IMG/VR virus record: IMGVR_UViG_3300042923_000619
Coordinates: 1-64,000 of that record
DNA: 64,000 nt
DNA from: a virus
Direction: 5' to 3' (one strand)
Positions 34,250 through 42,584 of this stretch are shown here, piece by piece. The stretch's first letter is position 1; each line of letters begins with the position of its first letter. The position numbers and the translations under genes were made by a program. Under the pieces are notes generated by a model, which ran no database searches, had not been told where the DNA came from, and saw nothing but the letters and a program-made list of their open reading frames with translations.

Positions 34250-36064
34250 CTAAAGATTGAATGTATTCCATGTTGAAATTCCTGTTCCACCAGAAGCAGT
34301 ACTATTTATAGTTACATCATTACCACTTGTTGTAACAGTAATATTAACTCCAGCTTTTATGTTGGTTGTTTCTAATTTGTTTGTTACACTAGGGATATTT
34401 CCGATAGTTGCAACTTTATCCCTAACTGTTCCTTTTGTGAAATATAAGTCCGTACCATCATATTCAATTAATCCATCTTGTACAGTTGGTTTTAATGTCC
34501 CTCCACGAAGTTTTATTGATGACATATTAATAATATTAGCACCCAAACCTCCATTAAGTGTTGAGGCAGTTCCTTTTCCAATAGAAGGATATACTATAGC
34601 TGATTCAGCAAATAGTCCTACACCATCTACCATTGGTATACTTGTACCAATTTGAATACAATTTAACATTGTTGTCAATCCACTTGAATTTGTAATAACT
34701 GACGGCACTGAATTAGTAGTATGAGATACCATTGCTGATGTATATGATGCTGTATTGTTTACTACTGCTTGACCAATAACTACATCACTTGTATGTGTAA
34801 AAGCAACTGAACCATTAATAGACAAACAAACATTATTAGGATTATTTATATTGAAGCTCACCCTGTTGGCTATCAATTTACCTTTTGCAGTACTTGCACT
34901 ATAAAAACATCTTGCACTTGTTCCACTAGTAGAAACATTACATGTTCCATCTTCAAAATAGATTCTTGAACTTGTATTAGTATTTGTATAATTTATTGCA
35001 TCACCACTTACTGAATTGACACTTGAACCTATTAATTGTAGATTTTGTATTCCTGTTCCATTAAATGATAATGTATTACCACTAGTTGAATTTAATGTAA
35101 TATTATCTATAACTACAGTTCCAGTAAAATCTGCTATATGATTTCCAGTAATAGTTACACCAAATTTAACTGGTGAAGTAAGCATTACGCCTGCTTTAAA
35201 GATGATATTTTCCACATAGCTAGAAGGAAATATAAATATAGTAGTTCCACTAGTAGCTGTATCAATAGCTTTTTGAATTGTTAAGAATGGTTTTGAAGCA
35301 CTTCCATCATTAGTATCTAATCCATTCTTTGCTACATATAAATAATTAGTTGGTTTGACTAACATTGTATTTTTTAATTCATATTTTGCATCAGCATCAA
35401 CTATTTTTATATAGTTAGCTAATGCATCTGATAAATTAGTAGTAGTTACTAAGTTGGCAACTACTATTGCATTTAATTTAGTTTTATCTTCTTTTGAAAG
35501 TAATCCATCAATACTTTCAGTTGCAATAGGAACACTTGAACTAGAACCTAAACTAACCCATGCACTATTACTATATATATAGATAGTTGAATTCTCAGTT
35601 ACTACATGTGCATCTCCTTCAACCATTCCTGTTAATGCTTGTAAATTAGCATAAGTATCTATTGGAGCTTTCCAATTCATATTCTTACTTATTGAATTAA
35701 ATAATATTTGAATAGCCTCTTTACTCATTGTCTCATCTTTAGGGTATCTATTATCAAGTGCAGTTTGAAGATTTATTATTGATGAAATTTCTTGAATATG
35801 TGTTATATCAGCCTTTGTATCTAAACCATTTGTTAATTCTAATTTAGAAGCCAAATTGGATATATCTGGAATTGTTGGGCGATTATTTAGTTCATTATAA
35901 TCTTTTGAAAAATTTTCTAATGAAGCTAATTTAATTTTTTCCCCATCAGTATAATCATTTGAACTTAAAGTTTTTCCTGTTACTTTGTCAACTTTTCCTT
36001 CAACTACTGAACTTATATTAATACTATTGAGTATATATTGAATAAGTTGTGAATTTTCGATAAG
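34250..36064 (-). CDS. Tail fibre protein with pectate-lyase-like beta-helix; start disrupted
   Basis: About 604 codons are open from CTT 36064. The N-terminus carries VDKVTGKTLSSNDYTDGEKI, typical of phage fibre shafts. The middle has YVAKNGLDTNDGSASKPFLT then IQKAIDTATSGTTIFI, the start of right-handed beta-helices of the pectate-lyase-like fold. No canonical start codon exists in this frame before TTG 35854. The ribosome site AAAGG and ATG 36066-36068 are one base out of frame, and the upstream endonuclease frame enters it after TGA TGA. Either a frameshift, an unusual start or endonuclease-linked damage explains this. Confidence 0.75.
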   Translation of the reverse strand, partial: LIENSQLIQYILNSINISSVVEGKVDKVTGKTLSSNDYTDGEKIKLASLENFSKDYNELNNRPTIPDISNLASKLELTNGLDTKADITHIQEISSIINLQTALDNRYPKDETMSKEAIQILFNSISKNMNWKAPIDTYANLQALTGMVEGDAHVVTENSTIYIYSNSAWVSLGSSSSVPIATESIDGLLSKEDKTKLNAIVVANLVTTTNLSDALANYIKIVDADAKYELKNTMLVKPTNYLYVAKNGLDTNDGSASKPFLTIQKAIDTATSGTTIFIFPSSYVENIIFKAGVMLTSPVKFGVTITGNHIADFTGTVVIDNITLNSTSGNTLSFNGTGIQNLQLIGSSVNSVSGDAINYTNTNTSSRIYFEDGTCNVSTSGTSARCFYSASTAKGKLIANRVSFNINNPNNVCLSINGSVAFTHTSDVVIGQAVVNNTASYTSAMVSHTTNSVPSVITNSSGLTTMLNCIQIGTSIPMVDGVGLFAESAIVYPSIGKGTASTLNGGLGANIINMSSIKLRGGTLKPTVQDGLIEYDGTDLYFTKGTVRDKVATIGNIPSVTNKLETTNIKAGVNITVTTSGNDVTINSTASGGTGISTWNTFNL

Positions 36065-36067
36065 TCA

Positions 36068-37252
36068 TCAGTCCTTTCTATTTAATTCTTTTAATTTATT
36101 TTCTATGTCATATTTTATATATTCTTCTGTTGTTAGGTCAGAAATAAATTTAAAATGATATCCATGATGTGTTAATCTTTTACCAGTACATACTGAAGAT
36201 ATTTTAGATTGAGTTAATTTTATTCCATAGTATTTAATAGATAACTTTTCACAATTTGTACTACTAGTATAAACTCGTCCATCATCTAAATTTATAATTG
36301 GCTTTTCTTTATATCTACTGTTATAATCACACCAACATATTTCTGCTCCCCTTTTTAAGTAGTCTAAAATAGTTTTTGATGATATTTTCATAATTTTACC
36401 TATTTCTTTTGTGCTGTGAACTCCGCTATTCCAATAATCACAAGCTTCTTTAACCCTATTACTTAGAGCAAATTTTTCACATTCTACCCAATTAACATTA
36501 TTAAAATTAAATATATTTTGTAATTTAGCGATAGTATTTTCTTTAAAGTTTCCTTCATCAGAAATTCTAATAACCTCATAACCATATTCCTTAACTAATC
36601 TATCTTTCTCATCATCAAGAAATTTAGACTCTTCTTTAGTTTGACCATTCATATTATTGTCAGTTCTATGAAATCCACCATCAACTTCTATAATAAGTTT
36701 TTTATTCTCAATTACAAAATCATATTCTCCACTTACCTCTTTTTGTTTAAAAGGGTTATAAAATTTACACCAATCAAAGGTATGATTATCTATAAAATTT
36801 TGATTAAGTTGTGTTAGTAAATTAAATGTATATTTATGTCCATAACTATATCCATCTCCACATATACACCCTATGTCATGTCTATTATAAATATTATTTA
36901 TTTGATATTTTTTTATTGCTCCGCAGTTAGGACATTTAATTAATATCCTTTTATTACTTTGACATGTATACATTTTTGCTTCATCAATAGCACCTTGAAA
37001 ATATTTAATCATCCAAGGTGCTACAGTGGGGATGTCATTTATTCCTTCTACTACTATTAAAGGATTTTCACAACAACATAAACAACCAACTCCATGTAAT
37101 AAAGTTGATTCTAATACCCAAAATGGACAATCTGTCGATAAGCTTTTTCCCCCTAATTCATATCTAATACCATTTGATTTTAAATATTCTTTTTGAGGAA
37201 ATGAATAACAACAATATAGTATTTTACTATTATCCACACTTCCATTCTCCAT
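36068..37252 (-). CDS. Composite homing endonuclease (Vsr/EDxHD-like) with N-terminal FWV module
   Basis: 394 residues from ATG 37252 (AAAGGAGTGGT upstream). Order: an FWV-type module (ILYCCYSFPQKEYLKSNG ... PFWVLES), the shared GINDIPTVAPWMI motif with a zinc pair (CPNCGAI), the nuclease core (GEYDFVIENKKLIIEVDGG, then DRLVKEYGYEVIRI), and a C-terminal helix-turn-helix (IGKIMKISSKTILDYL). It overlaps the fibre start downstream (TGATGA). Close relative of the 40335 protein. Confidence 0.75.
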   Translation of the reverse strand: MENGSVDNSKILYCCYSFPQKEYLKSNGIRYELGGKSLSTDCPFWVLESTLLHGVGCLCCCENPLIVVEGINDIPTVAPWMIKYFQGAIDEAKMYTCQSNKRILIKCPNCGAIKKYQINNIYNRHDIGCICGDGYSYGHKYTFNLLTQLNQNFIDNHTFDWCKFYNPFKQKEVSGEYDFVIENKKLIIEVDGGFHRTDNNMNGQTKEESKFLDDEKDRLVKEYGYEVIRISDEGNFKENTIAKLQNIFNFNNVNWVECEKFALSNRVKEACDYWNSGVHSTKEIGKIMKISSKTILDYLKRGAEICWCDYNSRYKEKPIINLDDGRVYTSSTNCEKLSIKYYGIKLTQSKISSVCTGKRLTHHGYHFKFISDLTTEEYIKYDIENKLKELNRKD

Positions 37253-37298
37253 TAAGACCACTCCTTTCATTTTTGTATATTCATCTTTTGTTTAATAA

Positions 37299-37330
37299 GA
37301 ATAAGACCCAGATAAAATAATTCTAGGTCT
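37299..37330 (-). terminator. Intrinsic terminator, minus strand
   Basis: AGACCCAGA (37304-37312) pairs with TCTAGGTCT (37322-37330), with minus-strand U-rich sequence after it; lies between the 37386 fibre gene and the endonuclease gene. Confidence 0.65.
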
Positions 37331-37385
37331 CTAAAAGTTCACTTCAAATTACGATTTTAAAAACTTTTTATTTTGGTATATTTTA

Positions 37386-39956
37386 TTAATCAAATATTAC
37401 AATATTTAATTTTATAGTTTGTACAGACGTAGATGTTTCTTCATAATATACTCTTATTTGGCTATTAGATATTCTTGTAAATACTGTTTGAGTTATATCA
37501 TTAGCATATAATTGATTCCCAGTATTCTCAGTAGTAATATTATATATTGCATTAGAAGATACAGAAGGATGATTTATTGTTATGGATACTGCTGAACCAG
37601 TAGTAATTGATGCAGATATTATATCTCCCGATACAGGTAAATTGCCACTTGTTCCACCAACATCGCCAATACTTACAGTTCCTTTATATATGGACATTCC
37701 CCATGTTCCGTCACCTTTTAATATTGAATTTTGTTTACCTACCAATGGTTGAGGAACTAATCCACCTTGACCATTCACCGTACTTGATGCACCTGTCATT
37801 GTTTTTATATCATTTGTTAAAGCAATAATTCCATCTTTATCAGGTATTGTTAATGTTCTTATATTTCCTGTCGTAATTCCACTAGCTTCAAATTGTGCTA
37901 TTTTTGTATTGTCTATTTCATCAATTATTTTTGTAGATGAATCAACTAATGATTTATTAGTTAGTGTTTCAATTCCTGTTTTAGTAACATCAGCATTAAC
38001 TGTAATAATTGTATTGTCATTAGTAGAGTCATCTATTACTGAGACTCCATTTCCCATAAATTTTAAATTAGAACGTTTTGCATAAAAATTACTTCCATCT
38101 CTAATTATATGTCCACTTATTAAAGTCCAGTTAGAAGCTATAAAAGTGGCATCTGTGTTTAATGTTTTACATCTATACAACAAATCATCATGAATAACAT
38201 ATTCTCCTACTTTATATTCGGTATTAGAAATCCAATCATTTATTTTTGTACCACCAGCACTTCCAATTCCTACCCAAGAAGTTGAATTATAGGCACTTAT
38301 AGAATATGGAATACTTGTAGTATCTATCCATATATCATCTTTAACCATTCCTACAGGAGAATCTGATTGCATAAATATTCTTCTTTTTTTATCTTCTAAT
38401 TCTAAAATATGTTTTATACTATATGTTTTTATAGTACTTGTTGTATCCGCATCATCAATTTTTGCATATTCATGTAATTTATTTATTAAATCAGTTTGAG
38501 TTGATATGTCTCCTATTATACTTCCCCAACTAGTACTTCCATTATGAATTTTTAAATATCCACCTGTTGAAGTTTTTATAACTAAATCATATTGAGCAAA
38601 TGTTATTGAATTTCCTCCTAAAGTCTGTGTTCCACTAACTAAAACTATCCAAGCATAACTTTTGCCATTAGTATTTACAATTGTAATATCAGGAGTATTT
38701 GTTGAAGCATCATAATAATCATTTTGTATAGATAATCCACCTAAAATACTTTGATCTACATATTCCTTTGAGGCTAATGAAGTAAAAATATTTGTATTGT
38801 TTTTTTGTATTTCTAAATAACCTATTTCTCCACTTGAATTCTTAATTGGAATTGTATTATTATTAGCATTTTCAAATCCGAATAATTCCATATTCCCCAT
38901 AGAATTTACATCAATCGATTTATCATCTCTAACTACAGATGAGCCGTTAGTTGAAGCAAAAACAGTTACTTGCCAATTTGACACGGTTTTATCATAAAAA
39001 GCTATACCTACTTGACCTGAAACTGTACTTATAATAGCAAATTTATAAGAATCTGCACCACTTGGATAAGCTATTTTTAAATCAGCTAATGATGAAAATT
39101 GCCCTAAACAACTATTTAACTTCTCAAGCCATTCTGTTTCAGTTCCAGAGAACCCTTGTTTTTCTATTGCTGATTGATAAGCACTTTTACCTTCGACCCC
39201 TTGTATTCCTTGAATACCTTTATCCCCTTTTTCACCTTTTAATAAAACTGTAGAATTATACCATAGTAAGTTATCATATGAAGATGGCGAGTCTAAGCCA
39301 CTCCAAGTATAAACAACTTGTGATACTCCACTTCCTACTAAAATAACTAAACCATTTTGTAGTGAATTCGGTGAAACACTGAAATAATTATCTCTATCAA
39401 TAATTGTTGGAAACATATAATCACTACGAACAACTGCAATATTTTCCAATCTTTGTCCATTACTCGAACTATAATTAACAACTATTCTACCTGAGAAAGA
39501 AGAAGTTGACGTTAATTTTATTGTATCAGCATTTATTATTTGTACGCCAATAGTCTCTTCTTTTTCTTCAGAATTAAATATTTTATAGTTTATATTTAAG
39601 TCATTTAATTTATGTTCTAAAGTTAATGTATATATAGTATTATCAACAGTATCTCGTACCCATTGAGAACTTGTAAATACAAAATTTTTATTATCATTTA
39701 TATTAGGATTATTAATTAATTTATATGTACCATCATTAGTAAGAACTAGTTGTCCACTGCCATTAGTAATTAAATGTGCTACTTTATCTTTATCTATTTG
39801 GTTATAAGACATCCAATCTGCTATAGGAATATTAACTTTTGTAGCATCTTTTAAAGTAAATTCAATTCCTGTAGGTGTTCCTATGCCACTTTGAATTCCT
39901 ACACTATTCATTTTAAGAGCATACTTCTTTGCCAAAGCAAGAGTTACTACGTCCAT
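37386..39956 (-). CDS. Large tail fibre protein with collagen-like segment
   Basis: 856 residues from ATG 39956 (AAAGGAGTGATTTT upstream; open to 39965). The N-terminus is MDVVTLALAKKYALKMN, seen in many fibre attachment regions. A collagen-like stretch (GEKGDKGIQGIQGVEGKS) precedes repeated GTSTW/NSTSW-type beta modules (YNSTVLLKGEKG, SAYNSTSWVGIG, DDLLYRCKTLNTD). The C-terminal ~100 residues (YKGTVSIGDVGGTSGNLP) look like a receptor-binding tip. No enzyme motif seen. Confidence 0.8.
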   Translation of the reverse strand: MDVVTLALAKKYALKMNSVGIQSGIGTPTGIEFTLKDATKVNIPIADWMSYNQIDKDKVAHLITNGSGQLVLTNDGTYKLINNPNINDNKNFVFTSSQWVRDTVDNTIYTLTLEHKLNDLNINYKIFNSEEKEETIGVQIINADTIKLTSTSSFSGRIVVNYSSSNGQRLENIAVVRSDYMFPTIIDRDNYFSVSPNSLQNGLVILVGSGVSQVVYTWSGLDSPSSYDNLLWYNSTVLLKGEKGDKGIQGIQGVEGKSAYQSAIEKQGFSGTETEWLEKLNSCLGQFSSLADLKIAYPSGADSYKFAIISTVSGQVGIAFYDKTVSNWQVTVFASTNGSSVVRDDKSIDVNSMGNMELFGFENANNNTIPIKNSSGEIGYLEIQKNNTNIFTSLASKEYVDQSILGGLSIQNDYYDASTNTPDITIVNTNGKSYAWIVLVSGTQTLGGNSITFAQYDLVIKTSTGGYLKIHNGSTSWGSIIGDISTQTDLINKLHEYAKIDDADTTSTIKTYSIKHILELEDKKRRIFMQSDSPVGMVKDDIWIDTTSIPYSISAYNSTSWVGIGSAGGTKINDWISNTEYKVGEYVIHDDLLYRCKTLNTDATFIASNWTLISGHIIRDGSNFYAKRSNLKFMGNGVSVIDDSTNDNTIITVNADVTKTGIETLTNKSLVDSSTKIIDEIDNTKIAQFEASGITTGNIRTLTIPDKDGIIALTNDIKTMTGASSTVNGQGGLVPQPLVGKQNSILKGDGTWGMSIYKGTVSIGDVGGTSGNLPVSGDIISASITTGSAVSITINHPSVSSNAIYNITTENTGNQLYANDITQTVFTRISNSQIRVYYEETSTSVQTIKLNIVIFD

Positions 39957-39983
39957 TAAAATCACTCCTTTCCATTTTTTATT

Positions 39984-40169
39984 TTATTGTTGTAAAATCC
40001 AAATATCGTTTTCCTCGTCATAAAGATAAGCATCCCCAGTATCTTTACAATAAGCACTTGACCCATCACCAAGTTTATTATCGGCTTTTTTAGGTAAGTT
40101 TGGAACATCGGTACTTAAACACCAATAATCGACTTGACCTGTTTTATAATATTTATAAGGTTTTATCAT
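39984..40169 (-). CDS. Small fibre-associated protein
   Basis: 61 residues from ATG 40169 (AAAGGATGATTA upstream): MIKPYKYYKTGQVDYWCLST, then SAYCKDTGDAYLYDEENDIW. The last part resembles the repeated beta-module of fibre proteins. It is the first gene of the 40.2-37.4 kb fibre unit; the motif GATAAATTAATA lies upstream. Confidence 0.55.
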   Translation of the reverse strand: MIKPYKYYKTGQVDYWCLSTDVPNLPKKADNKLGDGSSAYCKDTGDAYLYDEENDIWILQQ

Positions 40170-40275
40170 ATTAATCATCCTTTCTATTATTAATTTATCT
40201 CCGAATGCCTAGCTAACACATTCATAAGTTATTTCTAGCTACTTATCATTTGATAAGCACCACAAAAACAACTTT

Positions 40276-40308
40276 TGTTAAAAGAGACTAGATTTAATTT
40301 CTAATCTC
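40276..40308 (-). terminator. Intrinsic terminator, minus strand
   Basis: GAGACTAGA (40284-40292) pairs with TCTAATCTC (40300-40308), U-rich on the minus strand. The 165-nt gap 40170-40334 also holds a CTTATC/GATAAG hairpin near 40242-40257 and no gene. Confidence 0.6.
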
Positions 40309-40334
40309 CTTTATATTTTTAATTAATTTGTTAT

Positions 40335-41543
40335 TTATAATAATTCACATTCTTTAGCTTGGTTTAAATATGAATTTATAGTTATATACCCAGTATTAAA
40401 TTTTTTCACCAAATCTATCTTTTTATAATTAGGATTACTAGATACGTATTTTACTATCTCTACTACTAAACTTTTAATTGATTGAGACATTATGCAATTC
40501 CAATCCACTGTGATTAAATTAAATAATTTATTTAATTGACTACTTAACATTGAATTTCTAATCCATTCTAAAGAGTCATATCTTGTATCAATAACTATGT
40601 AATTTTCTTCTTTAATCCCATTAGATAAAGCTAATTCTTTTTTTAATCTGTCGTTTTCTTGTTCTTCTTCTAGTGTTTTAGTATTTGAATTCCATCCTGT
40701 ACTATCTTGATAATGTTGCATTCCATGAGTTTCTACTATATACTTTTCACCATTTAGTTTAAAAAAGAAATCATATCTGTATTTATCACACCATTCTTCA
40801 TTAATTTTTGAGTATTCTGATATAAAATCAACATTCATATTATATAAAAAATTACTCATAAACTTTTCTCCAAAAGGGACTTTATCAGAACATGAACAAC
40901 TAAATCCACTTCTAGAGTATATCTTTCCCAATGTTAATTTCTTACTTTTGTTTTTTCCACAATTTGGGCAAATAGGAAATATACTTTTAGTTGAACCATG
41001 ACTATATTTTTGGGCAATTTCGTTACCAACAATAGGAATCATCCAAGGGTCTGTAGTTGCAATATCATTTATTCCTTGAACTACTATTTGCTTAGTACAA
41101 CATAAACAACCTGAATTTATAAAACTTGCCTCATCAGCCCAATACTCTTTTTGATATTCACCATTTTTATAATGCTCGCCACATTTAAATCCACATACAT
41201 TACAAGTGTATTTATACAAACTACGATATGACTTTCTTTTCTCTATATATTCTCTTTTTCTGTCTGTAACAACAATATCTTTCTTTTCATTTATTATACT
41301 AACTCCAATATTATATTTAAATTCAAAAGGTTTAAAATTAAATATTTTTGATAGTCCACATTTTTTAAAATATAATGAGTTAATATAATAAATATTATCA
41401 TTATATTCAACTTTTAATGTACAATTTTTATCTTTTTTATTAAGTTCCCATCCTAATATAGTAAGATATCCTTGTATTGTGCTATAAACAAAGAATACTT
41501 TCTTATGTATAGAATCTTCCCAATTAAACAACGTTTTGTTCAT
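40335..41543 (-). CDS. Free-standing homing endonuclease (Vsr/EDxHD-like)
   Basis: 402 residues. It shares with the 36068 protein the VVQGINDIATTDPWMI motif and a zinc pair (CPNCGKNKSKK), then a nuclease core YDFFFKLNGEKYIVETHGMQ with downstream E-x2-NDRLKKELA. Two earlier C-x2-C knuckles (CNVCGFKCG, CLCC) are present. The C-terminus ends in a helix-turn-helix-like segment (YKKIDLVKKFNTGYITINSY). The ribosome site is weak, suggesting low expression. Confidence 0.7.
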   Translation of the reverse strand: MNKTLFNWEDSIHKKVFFVYSTIQGYLTILGWELNKKDKNCTLKVEYNDNIYYINSLYFKKCGLSKIFNFKPFEFKYNIGVSIINEKKDIVVTDRKREYIEKRKSYRSLYKYTCNVCGFKCGEHYKNGEYQKEYWADEASFINSGCLCCTKQIVVQGINDIATTDPWMIPIVGNEIAQKYSHGSTKSIFPICPNCGKNKSKKLTLGKIYSRSGFSCSCSDKVPFGEKFMSNFLYNMNVDFISEYSKINEEWCDKYRYDFFFKLNGEKYIVETHGMQHYQDSTGWNSNTKTLEEEQENDRLKKELALSNGIKEENYIVIDTRYDSLEWIRNSMLSSQLNKLFNLITVDWNCIMSQSIKSLVVEIVKYVSSNPNYKKIDLVKKFNTGYITINSYLNQAKECELL

Positions 41544-41554
41544 GGGAATTATTT

Positions 41555-41845
41555 CTAAGAATATTTTTTAAAATTTGTATCGTGTAATAAATCATGATTT
41601 TCTTTTTTCCAATTATCTATATATTCGTCATATTCTATTTGTGTCATATTAATCTTTATTTTTGATTTATCATATACTTCGTCAATAATAATGTTATTTC
41701 CTTTTCTATGATAATTAAAAAACATCTTAAACTCATCAAAATGTTTTTTATGTTTGCTACATTCTCTTGGTTGTTCTTCTAATAAATAACATAACTCGTC
41801 ATAATTTTTTATTACTTGTCCTACTTTTAATATACTTGTATTCAT
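41555..41845 (-). CDS. Small protein of the endonuclease-associated KNY-ELC family
   Basis: 96 residues: LKVGQVIKNYDELCYLLEEQ, then CSKHKKHFDEFKMFFNYHRKG and IIIDEVYDKSK. This pattern (KNY-x-ELC, G-N-x-I-I-I-x-E-x-Y) is widespread as a short phage protein and as an N-terminal module of phage endonucleases and replication proteins, probably for DNA binding. It is followed directly by an endonuclease gene. ATG 41845 has GAAGGAA upstream. Confidence 0.6.
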   Translation of the reverse strand: MNTSILKVGQVIKNYDELCYLLEEQPRECSKHKKHFDEFKMFFNYHRKGNNIIIDEVYDKSKIKINMTQIEYDEYIDNWKKENHDLLHDTNFKKYS

Positions 41846-41884
41846 AGCTTAAATTCCTTCTTTCTAAATTAAATTTTTACAAAT

Positions 41885-41913
41885 AAAAAGACGCTTACTT
41901 TTTGTAAACGCCT
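41885..41913 (-). terminator. Intrinsic terminator, minus strand
   Basis: GCGTTTAC pairs with GTAAGCGT (minus strand), followed by CTTTTTATTTG; overlaps the end of the broken 41895 gene. Confidence 0.65.
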
Positions 41914-42081
41914 AATTTCCAATTATCTAATATTCTTTTACATTTATCATCTCTAATAAATACCCAAAAGTCTTTATTCTTTTCTTTATTATATCCATGA
42001 ATAACATATTCAACTTTTTCTTCATTTAATTTATTTTTTTAAATTATTTGAATAACATATAAATAAATCTTCCTTTGTCAT
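41895..42081 (-). pseudogene. FWV-family small gene with a frameshift in a run of seven A
   Basis: AAAGGAG precedes ATG 42081. The frame reads MTKEDLFICYSNNLKK, then stops. Removing one base of the A7 run (T7 at 42034-42040 on the plus strand) continues through EEKVEYVIHGYNKEKNKDFW and RILDNWKL to TAA 41895-41897. It aligns with the 31957 protein (CYS, L-K-x2-L, DFWV, L-x-x-W). Homopolymer error or true inactivation cannot be told apart here. Confidence 0.5.
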
Positions 42082-42098
42082 AATTTATTTCTCCTTTA

Positions 42099-42401
42099 TT
42101 ATTTGTAATCCGATAAAGATATTAAGAATAATCGACTGTTCAATTTTTCTTCGGATAAAACAAACCATTCCCCGCAACCTCTTGAAAAATCTAAAATTTT
42201 ATGCAAATGTCTTTCTAGCTTTTTATATTGTACACAAGGAATTATTTGTATAAGTTCTAATTCATCTTTAGAACCAACAAATCTATTGGTGCTTTGTATC
42301 TGTTTAAACCTCAATTTACAATCTTTTGAACACCCAATTTTTATGTACATACTTTCATTAGTAGACTTTGATATGTTTTTTATAAAATATACTCCACTCA
42401 T
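42099..42401 (-). CDS. T5orf172/GIY-YIG-superfamily protein
   Basis: 100 residues. GVYFIKNISKS, then YIKIGCSKDCKLRFKQIQST and KLERHLHKILDFSRGCGEWF match the short T5orf172/Mug113 branch of the GIY-YIG superfamily: the GVYF...YIKIG start, the arginine in the first helix and the E-R-x-LH-x-I plus GEWF end. Likely a DNA nickase or recombination-associated nuclease. It precedes the broken FWV gene in the mobile-gene patch at 40.3-42.4 kb. Confidence 0.7.
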   Translation of the reverse strand: MSGVYFIKNISKSTNESMYIKIGCSKDCKLRFKQIQSTNRFVGSKDELELIQIIPCVQYKKLERHLHKILDFSRGCGEWFVLSEEKLNSRLFLISLSDYK

Positions 42402-42584
42402 TTTATTACCCCTTATTTTAAATTATTTTATTCATCTTAGAAATTTTCACTCTATATAATTACATTAATATATACCTTATAAACCTAGTAATAATGCCAT
42501 TATTGATAACGACCTTGGTAACTTTTATATACTTATATAGTACATTATATATTAGTTGGTCTACCAATCAGCTAACTTAACTAA
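42402..42584. other. 183-nt noncoding gap after the replication gene
   Basis: No gene seen. It holds a short TTGGT/ACCAA hairpin (~42555-42568) nested in an imperfect TTAGTT/AACTAA repeat and a GTAATAATGCCATTATTGATAAC near-palindrome (~42488-42510). Such features next to a replication gene make it a candidate for origin or iteron-like sequence, but no clear direct repeats are visible. Confidence 0.35.

Noticed and set aside
34257-34655. Long plus-strand open frames inside fibre genes (also 50083-50577, 51666-51887 and others)
   Set aside because: They are antisense shadows of strong minus-strand coding regions, lack ribosome sites and have low-complexity hydrophobic translations.
36068-37252. 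Intein interpretation of the endonuclease continuous in frame with the fibre
   Set aside because: No splicing blocks are visible, two stop codons separate the frames, and the protein has its own ribosome site and start.
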